Part shown: in pieces, positions 32,682 through 40,390 of the stretch
Layout of the letters: each line of letters opens with the position of its first letter
Position numbering within the stretch: the stretch's first letter is position 1
From: Thiomicrospira sp. WB1
GTDB taxonomy: Bacteria > Pseudomonadota > Gammaproteobacteria > Thiomicrospirales > Thiomicrospiraceae
DNA: 64,000 bases
Direction: 5' to 3'
Assembly: GCF_001507535.1 (NCBI RefSeq)
Contig: NZ_LQBN01000004.1
Span: 62,001-126,000, forward strand
The notes under the pieces: model-generated
What the model saw: the letters and a program-made list of their open reading frames with translations, nothing else
Database searches by the model: none
What the model was told of the DNA's origin: nothing
Program-made: the position numbers and the translations under genes

Positions 32682-32710
32682 AGAAAAGGCCGGCGTCGGA
32701 AACGCCAGCC
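32682..32710 (-). terminator. Attenuator between rplL and rpoB
   Basis: On the minus strand GGCTGGCGT / ACGCCGGCC (9 bp with one G-T pair) is followed by TTTTCTTGTTTG. A partial terminator at this position is known in E. coli and lowers rpoBC relative to rplJL. Confidence 0.65.
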
Positions 32711-32736
32711 AAATCGCTTAAAAACGGGCTTGAAGC

Positions 32737-33108
32737 TTACTTAACTTCGACTTCAATACCAGCTTCTTTCAGCTCTTCTGCCAATTTTTCAGCTTCTTCC
32801 TTGTCCACACCTTCTTTCAGTGTAAACGGTGCTGATTCAACCGCAGCTTTCGCTTCTTTCAGACCCAGGCCAGTCGCGCCACGAACGGCTTTGATCGCCG
32901 CAACTTTGTTGTCGCCTGCGCCTGTCAGGATCACATCAAACTCAGTCTGTTCTTCGGCTGCCGCACCCGCGTCACCACCAGGGCCTGCAACGGCGACTGC
33001 TGCCGCAGAAACACCAAATTTTTCTTCCATTGCTTCAACCAGTTCAACCACTTCCATGATTGACATGTTCGCAACGGCTTCCAGAATATCGTCTTTAGAA
33101 ATTGCCAT
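32737..33108 (-). CDS. rplL: 50S ribosomal protein L7/L12
   Basis: L7/L12 forms the flexible stalk that recruits translation factors, and is the only multicopy ribosomal protein. The 123 residues consist of an N-terminal dimerisation helix pair, an Ala/Gly-rich hinge ([14 protein letters not shown], about 35-50), and the C-terminal factor-binding domain with [23 protein letters not shown]. It follows rplJ by about 46 bases. Confidence 0.98.
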   Translation of the reverse strand: MAISKDDILEAVANMSIMEVVELVEAMEEKFGVSAAAVAVAGPGGDAGAAAEEQTEFDVILTGAGDNKVAAIKAVRGATGLGLKEAKAAVESAPFTLKEGVDKEEAEKLAEELKEAGIEVEVK

Positions 33109-33154
33109 GTTATTACTTCCTTAAATTAATCACGTTTGAAGAGTCGAAGCCGAT

Positions 33155-33652
33155 TTAGGCAGCTTCTTCTTTCTGCTCTTTGACTGCGTTGAGACCGCGT
33201 GTCAGTTTCGCCACTGGCTCTTTCATCACATACAACAACTTGCTCAAGGCTTCGTCGTATGTCGGCAACGCCGCGATGCTCGCCAAGTGAGATGCGTCCA
33301 GCACACCATCCCCAATTGACAAAGAACGAACCACCAGGGCTTCGTTATCTTTTGCAAAGTCTTTAAACACTCGTGCCGCTTTACCCAGTTCCTCGCCGGA
33401 AAAGGCAAAAACCAGTGGGCCACTGAATGTATCCGCCATGTCTTCAAATGGCGTGCCTTGCACGGCACGTTTGGCCAGGGTGTTTTTCACAACACGAACC
33501 GTAACCTTTTCTTCACGCGCCTTGATACGAAGGTTAGTCATCTGTTCAACAGTCAATCCGCGATATTCAGCCGCAACCATAGAGCCAGACTCTGCAATCA
33601 CTGCAGACAGCTCTTCGACGACGGCTTTTTTACCCTCGATATTGAGTGCCAT
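33155..33652 (-). CDS. rplJ: 50S ribosomal protein L10
   Basis: L10 anchors the L7/L12 stalk and in E. coli autoregulates the operon as the L10-L12 complex. From the ATG at 33652 the protein has 165 residues, with a perfect GGAGG five bases upstream. An upstream extended frame runs into the regulatory leader and is not credible. The sequence begins MALNIEGKKAVVEELSAV and contains MVAAEYRGLTVEQMTNLR. The leader before it is of the L10 type. Confidence 0.97.
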   Translation of the reverse strand: MALNIEGKKAVVEELSAVIAESGSMVAAEYRGLTVEQMTNLRIKAREEKVTVRVVKNTLAKRAVQGTPFEDMADTFSGPLVFAFSGEELGKAARVFKDFAKDNEALVVRSLSIGDGVLDASHLASIAALPTYDEALSKLLYVMKEPVAKLTRGLNAVKEQKEEAA

Positions 33653-33657
33653 ATAAC

Positions 33658-33790
33658 CTCCAAAACAGCTTGAATCATCAAGCTCTTCCATCTACGCAGG
33701 CTTAAAACGATTAAGAGCCCCAACGGTGCTCACCTGCGGTCTGAGATGGGCGCTCACTCAATCAAGTCGTACTTAATCTAAGGAGACCCA
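33658..33790 (-). promoter_or_regulatory. L10-type mRNA leader
   Basis: The rplA-rplJ gap on the minus strand contains AGACCGCAGGTGAGCACCG, followed about 25 bases later by GCCTGCGTAGATGG, whose GCAGG/CCTGC elements pair. This recalls the E. coli rplJ leader bound by the L10-L12 complex (Rfam L10_leader). A further stem near 33660-33690 (AGCTTGATGATTCAAGCT) precedes the ribosome-binding site. Confidence 0.72.
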
Positions 33791-33815
33791 ACTCTTTTTT
33801 GCCGAAGCAAAATCT

Positions 33816-34505
33816 TTACAGACTGGACTGATCCACCTGGATACCAGGCCCCATCGTGCTGGAAATGGAAATCTTCTTCAGGTAAGTCCCTTTCGCAGCA
33901 GACGGCTTGGCTTTCACCAAATCATCAACCAGTGCATTCAAATTCTCTTTCAGTTTTTCCGGTTCAAAATCAACCTTGCCGATGGCCGCGTGAACGATCC
34001 CTGCCTTATCGGCACGGAAACGGACTTGGCCAGATTTGGCATTCTTGATGGCCGTCGCAACATCGGGTGTGACCGTGCCGGTTTTTGGGTTCGGCATCAG
34101 ACCACGTGGCCCCAAAACCTGGCCCAGCATCCCGACGACGCGCATTGCGTCCGGTGAGGCAATCACCACATCAAAATCCATCATGCCACCTTTGACCTCG
34201 TCGGCCAGGTCTTCCATGCCTACGAAGTCCGCACCGGCGTCTTTGGCCGCCTGCGCATTGGCATCACCAGTAAAGACGGCAACACGCACTTCTTTACCAG
34301 TGCCGTTTGGCATGACCGTCGCACCACGTACAACCTGGTCCGATTTACGTGGATCAATGCCCAAGCGAACCGCGACTTCAACCGATTCGTTGAATTTTGT
34401 GTTGGACAGCTCTGAAATCAGAGAAAAACCTTCCAGAACGGGATAGGCTTTGGTTGTGTCCACTTTTTCTGCGAACAACTTTTGTCTTTTCGTCATCTTC
34501 GCCAT
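33816..34505 (-). CDS. rplA: 50S ribosomal protein L1
   Basis: L1 forms the mobile L1 stalk at the E site and in E. coli represses the L11-L1 operon. The 229 residues include [38 protein letters not shown]-type sequence ([19 protein letters not shown]) and [18 protein letters not shown]. It follows rplK by four bases. Confidence 0.98.
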   Translation of the reverse strand: MAKMTKRQKLFAEKVDTTKAYPVLEGFSLISELSNTKFNESVEVAVRLGIDPRKSDQVVRGATVMPNGTGKEVRVAVFTGDANAQAAKDAGADFVGMEDLADEVKGGMMDFDVVIASPDAMRVVGMLGQVLGPRGLMPNPKTGTVTPDVATAIKNAKSGQVRFRADKAGIVHAAIGKVDFEPEKLKENLNALVDDLVKAKPSAAKGTYLKKISISSTMGPGIQVDQSSL

Positions 34506-34509
34506 GCCA

Positions 34510-34938
34510 TTACCCCTCTACTACTAAGCCCATGCTGCGAGCAGAACCCGCAATGATTTTGACGGCTGCGTCCAAATCGTTGGCATTCAGATCCGCCATT
34601 TTGGTGTTGGCGATTTCTTCCAACTGCGCGCGTGTCACAGTGCCGACCTTGTCTAGGTTTGGCACACCGGAACCACTCTTGATCCCAGCTGCTTTTTTCA
34701 GCAGGATTGACGCTGGCGGGGTTTTGGTAATAAACGTAAAGCTACGGTCGTTGTAGACCGTGATGACCACTGGCACTGGCAGATTTTTTTCAATGGACTG
34801 CGTTTCTGCGTTAAACGCTTTACAGAACTCCATGATGTTCACGCCATGCTGACCCAGGGCCGGACCAACCGGCGGACTTGGGTTGGCATTCCCAGCAGGA
34901 ACCTGCAACTTAATATAGGCTTCAATTTTCTTAGCCAT
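34510..34938 (-). CDS. rplK: 50S ribosomal protein L11
   Basis: L11 binds the GTPase-associated rRNA region and is required for RelA activation and thiostrepton action. The 142 residues contain [20 protein letters not shown], with the proline-rich switch, and [12 protein letters not shown]. The C-terminal rRNA-binding domain ends with [10 protein letters not shown]. The length equals that of E. coli. Confidence 0.98.
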   Translation of the reverse strand: MAKKIEAYIKLQVPAGNANPSPPVGPALGQHGVNIMEFCKAFNAETQSIEKNLPVPVVITVYNDRSFTFITKTPPASILLKKAAGIKSGSGVPNLDKVGTVTRAQLEEIANTKMADLNANDLDAAVKIIAGSARSMGLVVEG

Positions 34939-34989
34939 AACATCTCCTTTCGGGTTCGAACGTCTTTCGACTCCCCAGTTACACTACAC

Positions 34990-35523
34990 TCAGTCTTTTT
35001 CGACTTGAGTAAACTCCAACTCCACAGGGGTCGAGCGCCCAAAAATCAGCACCGACACCTGCAGCTTGTTCTTGTCGTAATCCACGCGATCCACCACCGC
35101 TTCAAACTCCTTGAAGGGGCCATCGATCACGCGCACCATTTCACCCGGCTCGTAGATCACCTTCGGCTTAGGCTTATCCACACCGTCTTCAACTTTCTGA
35201 AGAATCCGTTCCACTTCCTTCTTGGAAATGGGGGCTGGCCGATCCGACGTCCCGCCAATAAAACCCATGACCTGCGGAACGCTTTTCACCAAGTGCCAGG
35301 TCTCATCGTTCATTTCCATCTGCACCAGCACATAGCCGGGGAAAAACTTACGCTCGGAGGTGCGCTTCTTGCCGTCACGAATCTCAACGACCTCTTCCGA
35401 AGGAACCAGCACCTGGCCGAACATATCCTCCAGCCCGGCGCGCTCGACGTACTCCGCCAAACTCTTCTTCACTTTGTTCTCATAACCGGAATAGGCGTGG
35501 ACCACATACCATCTCTGAGCCAT
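34990..35523 (-). CDS. nusG: Transcription termination/antitermination protein NusG
   Basis: NusG tethers RNA polymerase to Rho or to the ribosome (through S10). From the ATG at 35523 the protein has 177 residues, with the NGN domain ([31 protein letters not shown]) and a C-terminal KOW domain ([19 protein letters not shown]). It starts directly after the secE stop (TGATATG), so the two are coupled. Upstream starts would overlap secE. Confidence 0.98.
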   Translation of the reverse strand: MAQRWYVVHAYSGYENKVKKSLAEYVERAGLEDMFGQVLVPSEEVVEIRDGKKRTSERKFFPGYVLVQMEMNDETWHLVKSVPQVMGFIGGTSDRPAPISKKEVERILQKVEDGVDKPKPKVIYEPGEMVRVIDGPFKEFEAVVDRVDYDKNKLQVSVLIFGRSTPVELEFTQVEKD

Positions 35524-35524
35524 A

Positions 35525-35908
35525 TCAACCACCTTGACCTGTTAACAACTGCACTGCCCACAAAAAGAACATATCCACCAACCACAGGAAGATACCCATC
35601 AGAATCACCACCACAAAGACGATCAACGTCATTTGCACGGTTTCCTGACGTGTTGGCCATATAACCTGCTGAACTTCCTTTTTGGCCAGCGATACATAGC
35701 GAAACCAGGATTTACCCTTTTCAGACTGGTAAAACACCCAGCCCGAAATTGCCACACCGGCCAGCAACCCCAGCACACGCACCACAGCATGCTGCTCGGC
35801 GTAGTAGTAATAACCCACCACAGTCAGGGCAAGAATCGCCAATGCCAGCAGGATTTTCGGCTTATCCAGTGCAGACAGATCATTTTGATCGTTCGATTTT
35901 TGACTCAT
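35525..35908 (-). CDS. secE: Preprotein translocase subunit SecE
   Basis: SecE stabilises the SecY channel. From the ATG at 35908 the protein has 127 residues, as in E. coli, and has the three-helix gammaproteobacterial form (hydrophobic segments at about 18-36, 42-62 and 92-118). The conserved [19 protein letters not shown]-like amphipathic region ([14 protein letters not shown]) precedes the last helix. A TTG nine bases upstream would add three residues only. It lies between tRNA-Trp and nusG. Confidence 0.96.
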   Translation of the reverse strand: MSQKSNDQNDLSALDKPKILLALAILALTVVGYYYYAEQHAVVRVLGLLAGVAISGWVFYQSEKGKSWFRYVSLAKKEVQQVIWPTRQETVQMTLIVFVVVILMGIFLWLVDMFFLWAVQLLTGQGG

Positions 35909-35960
35909 AAGACTCAATCTTGAAATAAAAACGACCTGTCAAAACAGGCCGCTTGAATAA

Positions 35961-36037
35961 TGGCAGGGGCAGAGGGACTCGAACCCCCAACACTCGGATT
36001 TGGAATCCGATGCTCTACCAATTGGAGCTATACCCCT
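35961..36037 (-). tRNA. tRNA-Trp (CCA)
   Basis: A 77-base cloverleaf on the minus strand. AGGGGTA pairs with TGCCCCT in the acceptor stem, the anticodon loop reads TTCCAAA with anticodon CCA, the T loop is TTCGAGT, and the 3' CCA is encoded. It lies between tufB and secE. Confidence 0.97.
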
Positions 36038-36058
36038 AGAATTCGGAACCGTCTTGCG

Positions 36059-36087
36059 AAAAAAAAGGGGATTATACATCCCCTTTT
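36059..36087 (-). terminator. Terminator after tufB
   Basis: On the minus strand AAAAGGGGAT and ATCCCCTTTT form a 10-bp stem followed by a run of eight T. Outer arms TTGCGAA/TTCGCAA (36053-36100) may lengthen it. It separates tufB from tRNA-Trp and secE. Confidence 0.85.
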
Positions 36088-36108
36088 CTTAATTCGCAAG
36101 CGCGTTTA

Positions 36109-37299
36109 TCACTCGATAATTTTTGCGACCACACCCGCACCAACGGTACGACCACCTTCGCGAATCGCGAAGCGCAGACCTTCGTCCATGGCGATTGGCG
36201 CAATCAGCTCAACCGTCATTTGAACGTTGTCACCCGGCATAACCATTTCGGTACCAGATGGCAGCTCACAGGCACCGGTTACGTCAGTCGTACGGAAATA
36301 GAACTGTGGACGATAGCCCTGGAAGAATGGTGTGTGACGACCACCTTCGTCTTTGGACAGAACATAAACTTCCGCTTCAAACTTGGTGTGCGGGGTGATG
36401 GTACCTGGCTTGGCCAGTACCTGACCACGCTCGATGTCTTCACGCTTGGTACCACGCAACAGGATACCTACGTTGTCACCGGCTTCACCCTGGTCCAGCA
36501 GCTTACGGAACATTTCAACGCCCGTAACAGTGGTTTTCTGGGTGTCACGGATACCAACGATTTCGATCTCTTCACCAGTTTTGACTACACCAGACTCCAC
36601 ACGACCGGTGGCAACGGTACCACGACCCTGGATGGAGAAGATGTCTTCAATTGGCATCAGGAAGTCTTTGTCGGTGTCACGCTCTGGCGTTGGGATGTAT
36701 TCATCCAGCGCATCAACCAGACGACCAATGGAAGGTTCACCAATTTCTGAGGTGTCGCCTTCGATGGCTTTCAGCGCTGAGCCCATGATCACTGGTGTGT
36801 CGTCACCTGGGAAGTCGTACTCGTCGAGCAGTTCACGCACTTCCATTTCGACCAGTTCCAACAACTCTTCGTCGTCAACCATGTCGGCTTTGTTCAGATA
36901 CACAACGATGTAAGGGACACCTACCTGACGCGACAGCAGGATGTGCTCACGTGTTTGAGGCATTGGGCCATCCGCGGCAGAACAGACCAGGATCGCGCCG
37001 TCCATCTGGGCGGCACCGGTGATCATGTTCTTAACATAGTCAGCGTGTCCTGGGCAGTCAACGTGCGCATAGTGACGCGTCTCTGATTCATATTCAACGT
37101 GCGCTGTGGAGATGGTGATACCACGCTCACGCTCTTCCGGTGCGTTATCAATCCCGGCGTAGTCTTTGGCTTCACCGCCAAACTTTTTGCCCTGTACAAT
37201 TGTCAGCGCCGCTGTAAGAGTTGTCTTACCATGGTCAACGTGACCAATCGTACCAACGTTTACGTGCGGCTTATTACGTTCAAACTTTTCCTTTGCCAT
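36109..37299 (-). CDS. tufB: Elongation factor Tu, copy B
   Basis: The 396-residue product is identical to that of the copy at 19809-20999, and by eye so is the DNA. The same P-loop, G4 and domain 2-3 motifs are present. It is the distal gene of a tRNA-Tyr-Gly-Thr-tufB unit, as in E. coli, and is closed by a strong terminator. The flanks differ sharply from those of the other copy. Confidence 0.98.
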   Translation of the reverse strand: MAKEKFERNKPHVNVGTIGHVDHGKTTLTAALTIVQGKKFGGEAKDYAGIDNAPEERERGITISTAHVEYESETRHYAHVDCPGHADYVKNMITGAAQMDGAILVCSAADGPMPQTREHILLSRQVGVPYIVVYLNKADMVDDEELLELVEMEVRELLDEYDFPGDDTPVIMGSALKAIEGDTSEIGEPSIGRLVDALDEYIPTPERDTDKDFLMPIEDIFSIQGRGTVATGRVESGVVKTGEEIEIVGIRDTQKTTVTGVEMFRKLLDQGEAGDNVGILLRGTKREDIERGQVLAKPGTITPHTKFEAEVYVLSKDEGGRHTPFFQGYRPQFYFRTTDVTGACELPSGTEMVMPGDNVQMTVELIAPIAMDEGLRFAIREGGRTVGAGVVAKIIE

Positions 37300-37370
37300 G
37301 ATGCAAACTCCGTGTAAACAGCGACAGACTCGTTGACCAGGTCCGCCAGATTCTCATTTCGAAACTAAAA

Positions 37371-37446
37371 TGGAGCTCTCAACCAGGATCGAACTGGTGA
37401 CCTCATCCTTACCATGGATGCGCTCTACCAACTGAGCTATGAGAGC
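37371..37446 (-). tRNA. tRNA-Thr (GGT)
   Basis: A 76-base cloverleaf on the minus strand with acceptor GCTCTCA/TGAGAGC, anticodon GGT in the loop ATGGTAA, T loop TTCGATC and an encoded CCA. It is the third tRNA in the tyr-gly-thr-tufB unit, 71 bases before tufB. Confidence 0.97.
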
Positions 37447-37505
37447 AAATATCAAAAGGTCCTCACGCCCGACCACATGGCAGCCGAGCCTGAGAACCCA
37501 GAATT

Positions 37506-37580
37506 TGGAGCGGGTAAGGGGAATCGAACCCCTATCATCGGCTTGGAAGGCCGAGGTAATAGCCTTTATACGATACCCGC
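37506..37580 (-). tRNA. tRNA-Gly (TCC)
   Basis: A 75-base cloverleaf on the minus strand with acceptor GCGGGTA/TACCCGC, anticodon TCC in the loop CTTCCAA, T loop TTCGATT and an encoded CCA. Confidence 0.97.
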
Positions 37581-37589
37581 AAATTAAAT

Positions 37590-37674
37590 TGGTGGAGGGT
37601 AGAAGATTCGAACTTCTGAAGGCGAAGCCAGCAGATTTACAGTCTGCCCCCTTTGACCGCTCGGGAAACCCTCC
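37590..37674 (-). tRNA. tRNA-Tyr (GTA)
   Basis: An 85-base type II cloverleaf on the minus strand with acceptor GGAGGGT/ACCCTCC, anticodon GTA in CTGTAAA, a long variable arm and an encoded CCA. It is the first gene after the promoter. Confidence 0.97.
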
Positions 37675-37691
37675 AATCAAATTGTGTGGGT

Positions 37692-37719
37692 ATTCTATCG
37701 ATTCCTAAGTTCATGTCAA
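37692..37719 (-). promoter_or_regulatory. Promoter of tRNA-Tyr-Gly-Thr-tufB
   Basis: On the minus strand a perfect TTGACA (37714-37719), a 16-base spacer and TAGAAT (37692-37697) lie just before tRNA-Tyr. The bases after the -10 (ACCCACACAA) are not the GC-rich discriminator usual for stringent control. Confidence 0.8.
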
Positions 37720-37748
37720 CCATGCGAACAAACTTTTTGCGCGAGCGA

Positions 37749-38234
37749 CTACAAAGCGAAGTCCAAGCGATCCTGGTAGGCATCCATCGCTTTTTGCGCA
37801 CAACGCTCGTCTATATCGCCACCGGGTGCGCCGCTGACGCCAATCGCCCCGATGGTTGTCCCACCGGCCACGATGGGCAAGGCCCCCACCATCACAATCA
37901 GACCATCAATGTGATTAAGCTCTTGGCGGATGTCTTCCCGCATCGCGCGGAACTGTCCCGATTTCAAACCGGACATAATGGTCATGTTGGCCTTTTCCTG
38001 TGCAATCTGCAGGGTGTACTGAGCGGCCAGGTCATCCCGCATGGCACTGCGTAAAAGGCCGTGGCGGTCCACCACTACGGCACTCACCTGGTACCCTTCC
38101 TCCCGACAAGCCTCAACACTGGCCATCGCCAGATCATTGGCCAACCCCAACCCGATGCTTTTTGTGGTAACCACATCATTGGCCGACGCCGCTGACAACC
38201 ACCCCATCATGAGCAACCAACCCAGCTTTTTCAT
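37749..38234 (-). CDS. Secreted GlcG/HbpS family heme-binding-like protein
   Basis: From the ATG at 38234 (GGGAG seven bases upstream) the product has 161 residues, with a signal peptide ending at SAASA (about residue 18). The mature part matches the GlcG/HbpS (DUF336) fold, with VVVDRHGLLRSAMRDDLAA and the C-terminal glycine-rich IGAIGVSGAPGGDIDERCA. Family members bind heme or cobalamin, but heme ligation is not shown by the sequence. Longer open frames upstream lack family support. It lies between the tRNA cluster and truC, which is divergent. Confidence 0.75.
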   Translation of the reverse strand: MKKLGWLLMMGWLSAASANDVVTTKSIGLGLANDLAMASVEACREEGYQVSAVVVDRHGLLRSAMRDDLAAQYTLQIAQEKANMTIMSGLKSGQFRAMREDIRQELNHIDGLIVMVGALPIVAGGTTIGAIGVSGAPGGDIDERCAQKAMDAYQDRLDFAL

Positions 38235-38266
38235 CTGATTCTCCCTTTGCACAACGTTTGACGTTT

Positions 38267-38272
38267 TATAAT
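38267..38272 (+). promoter_or_regulatory. -10 element upstream of truC
   Basis: TATAAT lies only six bases before the ATG at 38279. A transcript starting from it would begin at or near the A of the start codon, a leaderless arrangement. The -35 region is poor. Confidence 0.4.
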
Positions 38273-38278
38273 ACGGGC

Positions 38279-39028
38279 ATGCACACCGTCTGTCAGCGCC
38301 AGAACTTGAAAATATTGCACAACGATGCCGCCTTGGTTGCCATTCACAAACCAGCGGGGTTGCTGGTGCACCGAACGCACTTGGATCGGGAAACCCGTGA
38401 TTTCGCATTGCAAATGACCCGTGACGCCATTGGCGCGCCGGTCTGGCCGGTTCATCGCCTCGACAAGGCCACCTCCGGCTTACTGGTGTTCGCCAAATCG
38501 CCTGCCATCGCTCGCGCGCTGAACCAAGCTTTTACCAGCCGAGAGGTACACAAACACTATCTCGCCATCTGTCGTGGCTGGCTGGCCGAATCCGGTGAAA
38601 TCGACCGACCGCTCAAAGCCGACAACGCGAGTCAACCCAAACCGGCACTGACCCACTACCAAACCCTGGCAACGGCACTGGTCGACCACCCAATGGGCCG
38701 GTTTGAACAACAACGCTACAGCCTAGTCTCCCTGACGCCTGTCACCGGGCGCAAACACCAGCTTCGCCGCCACCTGAACCACATCGGACACCCGATCATT
38801 GGGGATGTGGCGCATGGTGATCGTCACCACAATCATTTTTTCTACCAATGGCACGGGCATCATCGCTTGTATCTTGCCGCCACCAAGCTGAAGCTGTCAC
38901 ACCCAGAGACCGGTCAACCACTCTCTTTGCGATCCCCGCTTGAGCCCAGCTTTCAGTCAACGCTGACGACGCTCGACTGGCGGCCCCTGCAGCCCCTGCC
39001 CACCTCCTTTTTTGACCAGGCCTGGTGA
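38279..39028 (+). CDS. truC: tRNA pseudouridine(65) synthase TruC-like
   Basis: The 249-residue protein belongs to the RluA/TruC family: the motif HRLDKATSG holds the catalytic aspartate (Asp62), and the family's VTGRKHQLRRHLNHIGHPIIGD is present, together with HHRLYLAAT typical of TruC. TruC converts U65 of tRNA-Ile(1) and tRNA-Asp to pseudouridine in E. coli. The start is uncertain: the ATG at 38279 has no ribosome-binding site and directly follows a -10 element, while a TTG at 38306 fits the family N-terminus. The last codons (DQAW, then TGA) lie within a palindromic element. Confidence 0.82.
   Translation: MHTVCQRQNLKILHNDAALVAIHKPAGLLVHRTHLDRETRDFALQMTRDAIGAPVWPVHRLDKATSGLLVFAKSPAIARALNQAFTSREVHKHYLAICRGWLAESGEIDRPLKADNASQPKPALTHYQTLATALVDHPMGRFEQQRYSLVSLTPVTGRKHQLRRHLNHIGHPIIGDVAHGDRHHNHFFYQWHGHHRLYLAATKLKLSHPETGQPLSLRSPLEPSFQSTLTTLDWRPLQPLPTSFFDQAW
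39015..39026. repeat. Palindromic element copy 3, end of truC and -35 region of bioA
   Basis: ACCAGGCCTGGT encodes the last residues (DQAW) of TruC. Its centre lies about 41 bases before the predicted bioA start of transcription, where class II activators bind. Confidence 0.8.
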
Positions 39029-39048
39029 TTTTGGCTTGATGCCAGACG

Positions 39049-39054
39049 TATAAT
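39049..39054 (+). promoter_or_regulatory. Probable bioA -10 element
   Basis: A perfect TATAAT lies 38 bases before the bioA ATG. The -35 region (TGATTT, 17 bases upstream) is weak and overlaps the palindrome, which suggests activation or repression at this site. Confidence 0.5.
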
Positions 39055-39091
39055 GCTAGCCATTGACCCATTATTCATCTAGAGAGGCGAC

Positions 39092-40390
39092 ATGACTGAC
39101 TGGCAATCCTTACAAGCCTTCGACCGCGATCACATCTGGCACCCGTACGCCCCCATGCCCAACCCCCAATCACCGCTGGCCGTTCAATCGACCCAGGGCA
39201 GCCGGATCACGCTGGCCGACGGGCGCACGTTGATTGACGGCATGAGCTCCTGGTGGGCTGCCATACATGGTTATAACCACTCCGACATCGTCGCAGCCAT
39301 GCACCACCAGATTGAGGTCATGCCTCACATTATGTTCGGCGGCCTGACCCATCAGCCCGCCATCGATCTGGCGCAGAAACTGGTATCGCTCACGCCTGAA
39401 GGCTTGGAAAAAGTCTTTTTTGTTGACTCCGGTTCGGTGGCGATGGAAGTCGCCATCAAAATGGCCCTGCAATACCAGATTAGCCGTGGCAAACCCTCAA
39501 AGAGCCGACTGCTCAGCATCAAAGGCGGCTATCATGGTGACACCATTGCCACCATGGCACTGTGTGACCCGGACAACGGCATGCACACCACCTTTGGCCC
39601 ACTGCTGCCTCAGCACTTTTTTGCGCCCCGACCCAATCCCGGCATGATCAACACCGATGACAGCGACATCGAAGCACTGGAAGCCATATTGGCCACCCAT
39701 CATGACGAAATTGCCGCGCTCACACTGGAACCCATCATTCAGGGCGCAGGCGGCATGCGCCCGTATCGACCGAGCTACCTGAAACAGGCGCGCGCCCTGT
39801 GTGATCACTATAACGTCCTATTGATTGCGGATGAAATCGCGACCGGCTTCGGACGCACCGGCGAGTTGTTTGGCTGCAACTGGGCCGGCATCACACCCGA
39901 CATCATGGCGCTGGGCAAAACCCTGACCGGCGGACACATTACCCTTGCCGCGACGCTGGCAACCGAAACGGTGAGTCGCACCATCAGTCAGGGTGATCCC
40001 GGGTTGCTCATGCACGGCCCGACCTACATGGGCAATCCACTGGCCTGCGCCACCGCCAGCGCCAACATCGATGTGCTACTCAACAGTCCCTGGCAGGCCA
40101 ACATCGCCCGCATCGAACACCATTTCCAATCCCAGCTGACCCCCCTCAAGTCGCATGAGGGCGTAAAAGATGTGCGCATCCTGGGCGCCATTGCTGCGGT
40201 GGAACTTGACGCGGGCCACCTCGGCCCGCGCATTCAGGACCTGGCCGTCGAGCAGGGTGTCTGGCTGCGCCCCTTCGGTGCCTTGATCTATACCATGCCC
40301 GCCTACAATATGCCTGACCCCAGCTTGAGCCAGCTGACCGACGGCATGGTCGCCGCCATCACTCAAGCATTAGACGAGGCCCAGTCATGA
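39092..40390 (+). CDS. bioA: Adenosylmethionine-8-amino-7-oxononanoate aminotransferase
   Basis: BioA makes 7,8-diaminopelargonate from KAPA in biotin synthesis, with SAM as amino donor and PLP as cofactor. The 432 residues begin with the family's WHPYAPM segment and include GMSSWWAAIHGYNH and the PLP-lysine region ALGKTLTGGHI (Lys about 275). The start has GAGAGG six bases upstream. The stop overlaps the next gene's start (ATGA), so they form a unit. bioD lies at 49.2 kb; bioBFC are not in the window. Confidence 0.96.
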   Translation: MTDWQSLQAFDRDHIWHPYAPMPNPQSPLAVQSTQGSRITLADGRTLIDGMSSWWAAIHGYNHSDIVAAMHHQIEVMPHIMFGGLTHQPAIDLAQKLVSLTPEGLEKVFFVDSGSVAMEVAIKMALQYQISRGKPSKSRLLSIKGGYHGDTIATMALCDPDNGMHTTFGPLLPQHFFAPRPNPGMINTDDSDIEALEAILATHHDEIAALTLEPIIQGAGGMRPYRPSYLKQARALCDHYNVLLIADEIATGFGRTGELFGCNWAGITPDIMALGKTLTGGHITLAATLATETVSRTISQGDPGLLMHGPTYMGNPLACATASANIDVLLNSPWQANIARIEHHFQSQLTPLKSHEGVKDVRILGAIAAVELDAGHLGPRIQDLAVEQGVWLRPFGALIYTMPAYNMPDPSLSQLTDGMVAAITQALDEAQS

